DNA of 64,000 nucleotides from Rhodalgimonas zhirmunskyi. Lineage in GTDB: Bacteria > Pseudomonadota > Alphaproteobacteria > Rhodobacterales > Rhodobacteraceae. The notes beneath the pieces are model-generated. The model had not been told where the DNA came from, made no database searches, and saw only the letters and a program-made list of their open reading frames with translations. Shown piece after piece: positions 8,594-16,425 of the stretch (the stretch's first letter is position 1; each line of letters begins with the position of its first letter). Where the stretch lies: positions 124,001-188,000 of the forward strand of contig JANFFA010000005.1 of NCBI GenBank assembly GCA_030848925.1. The letters run 5' to 3'. Both the position numbers and the translations under genes were made by a program.

Positions 8594-9360
8594 CCCTTCT
8601 GAACTTGTCCGACCTGTCTGTCACCTTGCGCGTGCGACCCGTGCTGTCGCACATCACGCTCGACGTGCGCCCGGGTGAGTTGATCGGGTTGATCGGGGCC
8701 AATGGCGCGGGCAAGACGACCTTGATGCGCGCCGCACTGGGGCTTGTGCCCTTCACCGGGCGCGCATCGCTGGCCGAGATGACACCGGGCGAACGGGGCC
8801 GCCACGCCGCGTGGATGCCGCAAACCCGCGAGATCGCCTGGCCCGTCAGCGTCGAGGCGCTGGTGGGTCTGGGCCGGGTGCCGCATGAGGGGCGCGCCAG
8901 TGCCGACGAGGATCGCGCCGCCGTCGATCATGCGCTTTCCACGCTGGGGTTGGAACCGTTCCGCCACCGCACCGCGACGCGCCTTTCAGGCGGGGAGCAG
9001 GCGCGCGTCCTGCTGGCGCGCGCGCTGGCGCAGGAAACCCCGCTTCTGATGGCGGACGAGCCGATTGCCGGCCTTGATCCCGCGCACCAGATCGGCACGA
9101 TGAAAAGCCTTGCCGCGCTGGCGCGGGATGGGGAGCGCGGCGTCATCGTCTCGCTACACGATCTGGGGCTGGCGGCGCGCTATTGCACGCGGCTTGTCGT
9201 GCTGCATCAGGGCCGCATCGCGGCGGATGGCCCGGCGGGCGAGGTGCTTTCCCCGGCGCTGATCCGCGAGGTGTTCGGCATTGATGCCTTTTACGAGGAC
9301 ACGCCGCGCGGCCCGGTATTCCAGCCGCTCGACATCCTTGGGCCGGGGCCGGACAGCTGA
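8590..9360 (+). CDS. btuD: Cobalamin ABC transporter ATP-binding protein
   Basis: A 256-residue ATPase with Walker A GANGAGKT (residues 36-43), signature LSGGEQ, Walker B LLMADEP and the switch His in SLHDLGL. It powers BtuC. The start is TTG at 8590, overlapping the btuC stop by 4 bp, with a strong AGGAGGG eight bases upstream. The next gene on the opposite strand ends directly at 9361, so the operon ends here; no terminator hairpin is visible in the abutting ends. Confidence 0.93.
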   Translation: MTLLNLSDLSVTLRVRPVLSHITLDVRPGELIGLIGANGAGKTTLMRAALGLVPFTGRASLAEMTPGERGRHAAWMPQTREIAWPVSVEALVGLGRVPHEGRASADEDRAAVDHALSTLGLEPFRHRTATRLSGGEQARVLLARALAQETPLLMADEPIAGLDPAHQIGTMKSLAALARDGERGVIVSLHDLGLAARYCTRLVVLHQGRIAADGPAGEVLSPALIREVFGIDAFYEDTPRGPVFQPLDILGPGPDS

Positions 9361-10227
9361 TCAGCGGGTTTCGGCGTAGCGCTTTTCTTCTGCGAAATAG
9401 GCGTCGAACCCGATCCGGCGCTTGATGTCGTCAAAGCTCATCAACGTTTCTTCGGCCGGGATACCGGTCTTGAATGCTTCGAGCGCATCGACCATCGCCT
9501 TCATCGCCGCCGACATCAGGGTCAGCGGATAGGCCGCGATCTTGAACCCCAGCTTTTCCAATTCGGCCGGGGTCAGGGCCGGGGTCATGCCGCCTTCGAC
9601 GATATTGGCCATGCACGGCCCGTCGATGCGGGTGCAAACCTCGGCCATTTCCGCCTCGTCACGCGGGGCTTCGACGAACAGGATATCGGCGCCAAGGCGG
9701 CGGAATTCCTGCGCCCGCTCAATCGCCTCGTCCAGACCGTGATCATGGCGCGCATCGGTGCGCGCAAGGATCAGGATGTCGTGCCCTTCTGCGCGCGCAT
9801 CGGCGGCTGCGCGCACCCGCTCAAACGCCTCGTCACGCGATACCACCGCCTTGCCCATCGTATGGCCGCAGCGTTTGGGCGAGACTTGGTCTTCGATCAT
9901 GATCGCGGCGAAACCGGCCTGAGCGAAGCCCTTGACCGTGCGCTTCACGTTCAGCGCATTGCCATAGCCGGTGTCGCCATCCCCGATCACCGGAAAGGAC
10001 ACCGCGTTACAGATGTTGCGCCCCTGATCGACCACCTCACCATAGGACATCAGCCCGGTATCGGGCATCCCCAGCCGCGCCGCCGAGGCGGCAAAGCCCG
10101 ACATGAACGACAGTGAAAACCCCGCCTGTTCGATCAGTTTGGCCGAGAGCGGGTCGAAACAGCAGGGCATGGTCAAAAGCCCGGGTTGCGCCAGTAGCGC
10201 GCGCAGCTTTTCAGGTTGCGTGGTCAT
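9361..10227 (-). CDS. PEP mutase / isocitrate lyase family carbon-carbon (or C-P) lyase
   Basis: A 288-residue member of the family that includes 2-methylisocitrate lyase, 2,3-dimethylmalate lyase, oxaloacetate decarboxylase and carboxyphosphonoenolpyruvate mutase. The metal-binding DGDTGYG lies at residues 83-89, the catalytic loop at EDQVSPKRCGH (residues 112-122) with the family KRCGH, and the substrate-binding ARTDA further on. The Cys in KRCGH favours a lyase over a phosphonate mutase. It is transcribed in the same direction as the TRAP genes dctPQM just upstream (gap of eight bases to dctM), so it probably acts on the imported acid, perhaps a substituted malate. The precise substrate cannot be read from sequence. 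Confidence 0.8.
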   Translation of the reverse strand: MTTQPEKLRALLAQPGLLTMPCCFDPLSAKLIEQAGFSLSFMSGFAASAARLGMPDTGLMSYGEVVDQGRNICNAVSFPVIGDGDTGYGNALNVKRTVKGFAQAGFAAIMIEDQVSPKRCGHTMGKAVVSRDEAFERVRAAADARAEGHDILILARTDARHDHGLDEAIERAQEFRRLGADILFVEAPRDEAEMAEVCTRIDGPCMANIVEGGMTPALTPAELEKLGFKIAAYPLTLMSAAMKAMVDALEAFKTGIPAEETLMSFDDIKRRIGFDAYFAEEKRYAETR

Positions 10228-10235
10228 CTAAAGCC

Positions 10236-11510
10236 TCACAATTTGAAGGGGATATAAAGGGCAAGGTCGGGGAGGGCATACAGCACCGCCGTGAGCATCA
10301 GCATGATCAAAAGGAACGGCAGCACGCCCTTGGACACATCGCCCAGCGTCGAGCGTGTCACTGATTGGATCACGTAAAGGTTCAGCCCCACGGGCGGCGT
10401 GATCAACGCGCATTCCACCATGATCACCATGTAGATGCCGAACCAGATCGGATCGAACCCCATCGCCATCGCCGCCGGAAGCAGGACCGGCGTCATGATC
10501 AGCACCATGGAAAGCGCCTCGAACACCAGCCCCATCAGCAACAGCACCACCGACACGATCAGGATCAGGCCCAGCGGCGTTGCGATATGATCGGAAATCA
10601 GCACCGAGATATCCTGCGGGATGCGATATAGCGTGATCGCCTTGCCGAAAATCTTGGCCCCCGCGATGATCAGCAGGATCGCGACCGTGGTCGACATCGC
10701 CTCGACCATTGCATCCCACAGTTTTTTCCATGTCAGGGTGCGCAATAGCACCCCGGTGATCAGCAGCGCCACGGCAAAGCCGATGGCGGCGGCCTCGGTC
10801 GGGGTGAAGGCCCCGGAATAGATCCCGCCAAGGATCACGGCGGCCAGCAGAAGCGAGGGCAGCGCGCGGGTTGAGGCGCGCCACCGCTCGGGCCAACTGA
10901 CCGGGGGAAGGGGTTCGTATTTCTGCAGAAACTTGGCCGAGATCACGGAATAGACGATGAAAGCCGCGATCAGCGCCAGCCCCGGCCCGATCCCGGCCAT
11001 GAACAGCGCGATCACCGATTCCTCGGTCACGAAGCCATAGATGATCAGCGGGATCGACGGCGGGATCAGGATGCCCAGCGTCCCCCCGGCGGCCAGAAGG
11101 CCATAGACAAAGCGTTTCTCGTAACCACGGTTGATCATCTCGGGTGCGGCGACGGTGCCGATGGTGGCCGCCGTGGCCACAGAACTACCCGAAATGGCGG
11201 CAAAGATGCCGCAGGAGATGATCGTCGCCACGGCAAGACCACCAGGCCAATGCCCGACCCACGCCTGCACCGCCGCGAACAGATCACGCCCGACACCGCC
11301 CTTGAGCAGGATGTTCGACATCAACAAAAACAGCGGCACGGCAAGCAGGATGAACCCGTCCATCGTCGACAACAGCGCCTGTGGCGCCATCAGCGGTGAG
11401 AACCCGCCGAGATAAAGCATCGCCAGCCCCAGCATGCCCAGCGAAAACGCTACCGGCACGCCCAGAAGCAAAAGCCCGAATAGGGCGACGAGGATCAGAA
11501 GAATCGTCAT
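10236..11510 (-). CDS. dctM: TRAP transporter large permease subunit
   Basis: A 424-residue integral membrane protein with about 12 helices and the DctM signatures GVPVAFSLG near residue 16, SGSSVATAATIGTVAAPEM near residue 115 and LIPPSIPLIIYG near residue 155. It carries the substrate with sodium. The start at 11510 overlaps the dctQ stop by 4 bp, so the two are translationally coupled. A much longer upstream extension is open in frame but is only a shadow of dctQ. It is followed after eight bases by the lyase gene. Confidence 0.92.
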   Translation of the reverse strand: MTILLILVALFGLLLLGVPVAFSLGMLGLAMLYLGGFSPLMAPQALLSTMDGFILLAVPLFLLMSNILLKGGVGRDLFAAVQAWVGHWPGGLAVATIISCGIFAAISGSSVATAATIGTVAAPEMINRGYEKRFVYGLLAAGGTLGILIPPSIPLIIYGFVTEESVIALFMAGIGPGLALIAAFIVYSVISAKFLQKYEPLPPVSWPERWRASTRALPSLLLAAVILGGIYSGAFTPTEAAAIGFAVALLITGVLLRTLTWKKLWDAMVEAMSTTVAILLIIAGAKIFGKAITLYRIPQDISVLISDHIATPLGLILIVSVVLLLMGLVFEALSMVLIMTPVLLPAAMAMGFDPIWFGIYMVIMVECALITPPVGLNLYVIQSVTRSTLGDVSKGVLPFLLIMLMLTAVLYALPDLALYIPFKL

Positions 11511-12010
11511 TCCAGCACCTCGTGACTGTCGGCGTCGCCCAAGTCCCCCTGCACCGCGCGGATCAGGCAAGCGACGCAGGACAACGCCAGCAGAACGAAC
11601 CCGGCGGGCACCGAGGCTTCGGGAACCCAGGCCTTCATGTCCAGCATGGTGCCGGTGGTGCGGCCGCGCGCGAAACTGTCGTAGAAAATCTCGTAGCCAT
11701 AGACGATCACCACCAGCGAGAAGACGAGAACCACCAGCAGCGCAAAGATTTCGGCCAGTTGCCGGGCGCGGAACGGCAGCAGGTTGGTAACCGCCGTGAC
11801 CCGGATGTGGCGGCGATGCGACAGCGCCCAACCGGCGGCCACCGGCACCGCCCAGATCAGGCAGAGCTGGCTCAACTCGGCGGCCCAGATGGTGGGTGCG
11901 TTAAAGAAATAGCGCGCGACCACCTCGTAGGTCAGCATCGCGCCGGTCAGCGTCAGCAACACGGCGGCGATCCAGCCCGCCGCGGTCTCGATCAGGGAAA
12001 TAAAGCGCAT
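11507..12010 (-). CDS. dctQ: TRAP transporter small permease subunit
   Basis: A 167-residue protein with four predicted helices and the family pattern E-V-V-A-R-Y-F-F-N-A-P-T-I-W-A-E-E-L-like (here EVVARYFFNAPTIWAAELS) after the first helix. It pairs with DctM in the inner membrane. It lies 69 bp after dctP, and that gap holds a strong stem-loop (12035-12067). No unusual features. Confidence 0.9.
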   Translation of the reverse strand: MRFISLIETAAGWIAAVLLTLTGAMLTYEVVARYFFNAPTIWAAELSQLCLIWAVPVAAGWALSHRRHIRVTAVTNLLPFRARQLAEIFALLVVLVFSLVVIVYGYEIFYDSFARGRTTGTMLDMKAWVPEASVPAGFVLLALSCVACLIRAVQGDLGDADSHEVLE

Positions 12011-12034
12011 GGCAATGTCCGGAAAAATGGGAAA

Positions 12035-12067
12035 CCGGCGCGCGAGGGGCCTTTCCCCGCGCGCCGG
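12035..12067 (-). terminator. Intercistronic stem-loop between dctP and dctQ
   Basis: On the minus strand CCGGCGCGCG pairs with CGCGCGCCGG around a 13-nt loop that can itself pair GGG with CCC. It is followed by TTTCCCATTTTT. It lies directly after the binding-protein gene and before the permeases. It may act as a partial terminator or as an mRNA-stabilising 3' hairpin for dctP. Confidence 0.6.
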
Positions 12068-12079
12068 GCCTGTGTGCGA

Positions 12080-13072
12080 TCAGAAGCCGGCAGCGGCGTC
12101 CATCATCTTCTTGCCCGCCTCGCCCGTCGCGGCAAGGAACTCGTCATAGACCGGCTGCGACACGGCCCGCCACGCGGCGATTTCATCGGCGGTGGGGGTA
12201 TAAATCGTCATGCCGTTCGCGGTCGCGGCGTCATAGGCGCGCTGTTCGATGGCCGACATTTCATTGCGCACCGAGGTTTGCGCATTCATCGCCGCTTCGG
12301 AAATGATCGCGCGATGCGCCTCGGGCAGGGCGTCCCACCACTTGGTGTTGACCACGACGATGAATTCGATGTCGGCGTGGTTGGTCTTGGTGATCGTGTC
12401 CATCACCTCCCAGAGCGAGCGCGACTGCACGCCCGACACCCCGGTCATGCCGATATCGACGGTGCCACGCTGGTAGGCAAGGTATTGCTCAGAGCCCGAG
12501 ATGATCGTCGGCGCGCCGCCCGCGGCCTCGACGAAATCGCCAAGGGTCTTCGAGAACACGCGCACCTTCTTGCCCTTCATCTCGGCGGGCGTCTTGATCG
12601 GGCCGCCGTTGGACAGCATGATCGCGCCGCCATAGGCCTGCCACCACAGGACGGTGCTGCCGGTATCGGCGATGGCGTCGTCAATCGGGCCGCGAATCGG
12701 GCTGCCGGGTTCGACCGCCTTGCGCACCTTTTCTTCGCTGTCGAAAATGAACGGCTGATAGAAGATGTCCACCATCGGCACATCGCCCACATAGCGGGTG
12801 AGCGAGGCAACCCCCGCTTCGATCGCGCCCGACCCGACGGCTTGGGGCACTTCCTTGTCCTTGTAAAGCTGTGCGCTGTCATAGATTTCCACGGCGATAT
12901 CGCCGTTGGACTTGGCCTCGACCTCGTCCTTGAACATCTTGAGGTTCTGGCCCAGATGGCTTTTCAGCGGAAGTTGCAGCGAAATCCGCATGGTGGTGTC
13001 GGCGGCCTGCAGCGCGAGGCTGCTGGCGGCAAGAAACGCCGCCGAGGCAAGCCCGGTGATCAACTTGTTCAT
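12080..13072 (-). CDS. dctP: TRAP transporter solute-binding protein (DctP family)
   Basis: A 330-residue periplasmic protein. The signal peptide ends near LALQAAD (residues 20-25); the mature part starts TTMRISLQLPLKSHLGQNL and contains the family arginine region (GKKVRVFSKTLGDFVEAAGG). It binds an organic acid and hands it to DctQM. The start ATG at 13072 follows GGGAGGAG. It is divergent from the TAXI system across 163 bp that must hold both promoters. The substrate is not readable, but the lyase at the operon end suggests a C4-C6 carboxylate. Confidence 0.9.
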   Translation of the reverse strand: MNKLITGLASAAFLAASSLALQAADTTMRISLQLPLKSHLGQNLKMFKDEVEAKSNGDIAVEIYDSAQLYKDKEVPQAVGSGAIEAGVASLTRYVGDVPMVDIFYQPFIFDSEEKVRKAVEPGSPIRGPIDDAIADTGSTVLWWQAYGGAIMLSNGGPIKTPAEMKGKKVRVFSKTLGDFVEAAGGAPTIISGSEQYLAYQRGTVDIGMTGVSGVQSRSLWEVMDTITKTNHADIEFIVVVNTKWWDALPEAHRAIISEAAMNAQTSVRNEMSAIEQRAYDAATANGMTIYTPTADEIAAWRAVSQPVYDEFLAATGEAGKKMMDAAAGF

Positions 13073-13235
13073 TTGTATACTCCTCCCAGAATAATGCGGA
13101 TCATCATGCGGAAATGGTCACGGGAAACAAGCCCGAGTTTTCAGGGGCTTATGCTGCATCGCAGCGACGCGTGAGCCATTGACCATCGGCCCGCGCTGTT
13201 GTTTTGTCGCGGCCAAATGACGGGAGAGATCAGAG

Positions 13236-14204
13236 ATGAAACATATCAAGACATGGGTAAAGGCCGGGGCACTGGGTGCCGCAATCGTGGCCGGCATGGC
13301 GGTTCAGGCCGGGGCCGAAACGCGCATCACCTATAAATCCGCCAAGGCGGGCACGTCCTATTACCAGATGGGCGTGCAACTGGCCGAAGCGATGAAAGCG
13401 GGCACCGACGGCAACGTGATCGTCACGCTGGAAGAGGGCCAAGGCTCGGTCCAGAACGTGATGGAGGTGCGCGCGCGCGGTGGCGATTACGTCTTTACCA
13501 CGCCGCCCGCTCTGGTCGGCCTTGCCCAAGGCGGCAAGGCGATGTTCAAGGACAAGGGCGACCCGGCGTTCGACGAGATCCGCGCGCTGTTCCCGATCCC
13601 GTCGCTGACCATGCATTTTGTCATGTCGGATGCCTCGGGCGTGACCGATTTCGCCGGGATGGAAGGCAAGACGATCCTTCTGGGCAAAGGCAGCTTCGGC
13701 GCCCGCGAGGGTGAGAAATACCTTGGGCTCTTTGGCCTTGAGGGCAAGGTCAAGATCGCCGATGCCGAATTGTCGAACGCGGTGAACGCGCTGAAAAACG
13801 GGCAGATCGACGGGTTCGTCACCGCTGGTTCCTATCCCGCGCCCAACGTGATCGAAGCCGCCGCCTCGACCGGCGTGACGGTGCTGTCGCTTTCCCCCGA
13901 ACAGGTGGCCGAAACCAAGCGCACCGAACTGGTGATCCCGGCGGGCACCTACGCGGGCCAGGAAACGGATATCACCACCACCTCGCTGCCGGTGGTGGCC
14001 TATACGACCACCAAGATGGACGACGACACCGCCTATGCGCTGACCAAGACCTTCTGGGAAGAAAAGGCCAAGATGGGTGAAAGCGCGCCTTGGTGGAATG
14101 GTGTCAGCCCGGCCATGCTGGACAACATCAACGGCAAGATCCACCCCGGCGCCCTGCGCTATTACGAAGAGGCGGGGATTGCGCTGAGCGACGCACAGAA
14201 GTAA
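13236..14204 (+). CDS. TAXI-family TRAP solute-binding protein
   Basis: A 322-residue periplasmic receptor. Signal peptide to VQAGAET (about residue 27), then ITYKSAKAGTSYYQMGVQLAEAM, the TAXI-type opening (G-T-x-Y-Y-x-x-G). The segment GKTILLGKGSFGAREG and the ligand-contact stretch DGFVTAGSYPAPNV are typical. TAXI receptors work with fused DctQM permeases, and such a permease follows. GGGAGAG precedes the start. Ligands of the family include glutamate/glutamine-like and dicarboxylic acids; none can be assigned here. Confidence 0.88.
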   Translation: MKHIKTWVKAGALGAAIVAGMAVQAGAETRITYKSAKAGTSYYQMGVQLAEAMKAGTDGNVIVTLEEGQGSVQNVMEVRARGGDYVFTTPPALVGLAQGGKAMFKDKGDPAFDEIRALFPIPSLTMHFVMSDASGVTDFAGMEGKTILLGKGSFGAREGEKYLGLFGLEGKVKIADAELSNAVNALKNGQIDGFVTAGSYPAPNVIEAAASTGVTVLSLSPEQVAETKRTELVIPAGTYAGQETDITTTSLPVVAYTTTKMDDDTAYALTKTFWEEKAKMGESAPWWNGVSPAMLDNINGKIHPGALRYYEEAGIALSDAQK

Positions 14205-14227
14205 GGCCGCAAGACTGCCTGAACGAT

Positions 14228-14259
14228 ACGGCCGGGCCAAGCGCCCGGCCGTTCTTTTT
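14228..14259 (+). terminator. Intrinsic terminator between TAXI receptor and permease
   Basis: A perfect 10-bp stem, ACGGCCGGGC/GCCCGGCCGT, with a five-base loop is followed by TCTTTTT. It sits 24 bp after the receptor stop and 18 bp before the permease start, so partial read-through would give more receptor than permease. Confidence 0.82.
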
Positions 14260-14276
14260 GCGAAAGACATGGCCCC

Positions 14277-16070
14277 ATGACGACCCTTGCCGACCTTCCC
14301 GACAACCGCAGCGCCCGGTTCGGATTCCTTGCCCTTGCCGCCCTTCTGGTGGCGTTTCACATCGGGCTGATCTTTTCCGGCCTTGTGCCGAACCTCGTGG
14401 CGCGGCCGTTGCACATGGCGCTGATCCTGCCTTGGGTGTTTTTGTTCGGGGCGCGGGGCTGGCGGCTGTGGTCGGGGGTTGTGCTGGCGGGGATCGGCAT
14501 CGCCGGAACGGTCTGGATCGCGTGGAACGCCGACATGCTGGCCGATCAATACGGCTTTCTGGAAAGCGAGTTTCAGGTCTGGCTGGCCTTCGCGCTGTTG
14601 TTCGTGGTGCTCGAAGCGGCGCGGCGCGCGATTGGCTGGCCCTTGCCGCTGGTCGCCTTGGCGGCGCTGCTTTACGCGCTGTTCGGGCAGCATATCCCGG
14701 GCGAGTTCGGCCATTCCGGCACGCCGCTGCGCAGCTTCCTTGGCACCATGGTGATCGCCGAAGGCGGGCTTTGGGGCAGCCTGACCGCCGTGTCGGTGGG
14801 CGTGGTGTCGATCTTTGTCATCTTCGGTGCGGTGCTGAACGCGGGCGAGGCGGGGCAAGGCTTCATGAACGTCGCCGCCGCCGCCGCCGGGCGCTTGCGC
14901 GGTGGCGCGGCCAAGGTTTCGGTCCTGTCTTCGGCGCTGTTCGGCTCGATCTCGGGCTCGGCCAGCGCCAATGTCGCTTCGACCGGGGCAGTGACCCTGC
15001 CGGCGATGACAAAGCTGGGCTACCCCAAGCGGTTGGCCGCGGCGGTCGAAGCGGTGGCAAGTTCGGGCGGGCAGATCATGCCGCCCCTGATGGGGGCCGG
15101 GGCCTTCGTCATGGTTGAGTTGACGGGCGTGCCCTACACCCAGATCGTGACCGCCGCGCTGTTGCCCGCGCTGCTTTACTTCTTTGCCGTCTGGATCGGG
15201 ATCGACGCCTATGCCACGCGCTTTCACCTTCAGGGCCTCGCGCCCGAAGATCGGCCCGCGCGCCGCGATGTGGCGGTCACGGCGATGTTCTTCCTCATCC
15301 CCTTCACCGTGCTTTTGGTGGCGATGTTCGCGGTCGGGTTCACGCCGCAATATGCCGCCGCTTTGGCCATCCTTGCAGGCGCGGCGCTGCTGTTGACCGA
15401 TGGCAGCCTGACGTTCGATCCAGCGCGCACCGCGACGCGGGTGGCGCTCGCGCTGCTGACGGCGGCGCGGCAAGTGTCGATGATCGCGGCGATCATCCTG
15501 TGCGCATCGATCGTGATCGGCGTGCTGGGAGTGACCGGGCTGGGGGTCAAGATCACCTCGGTCATCCTTGCCGGGTCGGGCGGCATGCTCTGGGCCTCGC
15601 TGGCGCTGACGGCGCTGGCCTGCCTGATTCTGGGCATGGAGGTGCCGACCACGGCGGCCTATGTCATCTGTGTCTCGGTCGCGGGTCCGGCGCTGATCGA
15701 ATTGGGGCTTGAGCCGTTACAGGCGCATCTGTTCGTCTTCTGGTTCGCGCTTTTGTCGACCATCACACCGCCGGTCTGCGGCGCGGTCTTCATCGCCGCC
15801 GGCATGATCGAGGAGAACTGGATCAAGGTCGCCCTCACGGCGATGGCGCTGGGCGTGGGGCTTTACCTGATCCCGCTGGGCATGGTGACGTGGCCCGCCA
15901 TCATCGGGCTGGGGCAGGCGCCGGTCGCCGCCCTGATCGCCTTCGTGGCGCTGGGCGCGGGGCTGGCGGCGATTTCCTTCGCGCTGATCGGGCGGGTTTC
16001 GCGGGTGATCCGCGCCGGTCTGGCGGTGCTGGGGCTGGGGCTGATCTTTGGCCCTGCCGTATTGGGCTAA
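14277..16070 (+). CDS. TRAP transporter fused permease (DctQ-DctM)
   Basis: A 597-residue membrane protein with about 15-17 helices. The N-terminal third is a DctQ-like four-helix part plus extra segments. The rest is DctM-like with SGSASANVASTGAVTLPAM near residue 225 and SSGGQIMPPLMGAGAFVM near residue 262, then MEVPTTAAYVICV and TPPVCGAVFIAAG. This 4TM-12TM fusion is the usual partner of TAXI receptors. It starts 72 bp after the receptor gene, beyond an intrinsic terminator, so expression depends on read-through or a weak internal promoter. Confidence 0.92.
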   Translation: MTTLADLPDNRSARFGFLALAALLVAFHIGLIFSGLVPNLVARPLHMALILPWVFLFGARGWRLWSGVVLAGIGIAGTVWIAWNADMLADQYGFLESEFQVWLAFALLFVVLEAARRAIGWPLPLVALAALLYALFGQHIPGEFGHSGTPLRSFLGTMVIAEGGLWGSLTAVSVGVVSIFVIFGAVLNAGEAGQGFMNVAAAAAGRLRGGAAKVSVLSSALFGSISGSASANVASTGAVTLPAMTKLGYPKRLAAAVEAVASSGGQIMPPLMGAGAFVMVELTGVPYTQIVTAALLPALLYFFAVWIGIDAYATRFHLQGLAPEDRPARRDVAVTAMFFLIPFTVLLVAMFAVGFTPQYAAALAILAGAALLLTDGSLTFDPARTATRVALALLTAARQVSMIAAIILCASIVIGVLGVTGLGVKITSVILAGSGGMLWASLALTALACLILGMEVPTTAAYVICVSVAGPALIELGLEPLQAHLFVFWFALLSTITPPVCGAVFIAAGMIEENWIKVALTAMALGVGLYLIPLGMVTWPAIIGLGQAPVAALIAFVALGAGLAAISFALIGRVSRVIRAGLAVLGLGLIFGPAVLG

Positions 16071-16425
16071 CCGACCAGCCGCGCATCATACAGGAGGCCT
16101 GTCCGCGACATGACGGGCCACGGCGTTTTCTCTGACCGTGCGTAGCGCCCGGCGCGGATTCAAGGCCGAAGGCCGCCGCGCTTCCATTGCCGACAGGCGA
16201 TTTGGCCCCGCCAAATCTGCCGAGAGGGGCCAGACCGCCCCCCGGGCTGGCGATTGGCTGACGCAGGTGCGTCGATCAGGGGTTTTTCGGATCTGCAAAG
16301 ATAAACTGCCCCGAACAACCCAAGGGTCGCCACCCCGCGGTCTGGCGAAGCTCGGCTCCGCACACTGTTGAAACGAAAAAGGGGCGCCCGGCGGCGCCCC
16401 TCTCTCAATTCATATCAGGCCCAAG
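16071..16425. other. Intergenic region between the TAXI permease and icd
   Basis: This 355-bp gap lies between convergent genes. It holds a hairpin at 16196-16221 (GATTTGG/CCAAATC around CCCCG, extended by GGC/GCC) and the icd terminator at its right end. Two overlapping open frames of 70-77 codons are rich in Arg and Pro, lack good ribosome-binding sites and look like chance. Nothing else is recognised. Confidence 0.6.
16376..16400 (-). terminator. Intrinsic terminator of icd
   Basis: On the minus strand GGGGCGCC and GGCGCCCC form an 8-bp stem around GCCG, followed by TTTTTCG. It lies about 25 bp beyond the icd stop codon. Confidence 0.88.

Noticed and set aside
13230-15473. Long antisense frame (over 700 codons) opposite the TAXI operon
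   Set aside because: His/Arg/Gly-rich translation without domains; it is the mirror of strongly coding plus-strand genes.
16138-16371. Open frames of 70-77 codons on both strands after the TAXI permease
   Set aside because: Rich in Arg and Pro, no good ribosome-binding site, overlapping each other; typical of chance frames in GC-rich DNA.
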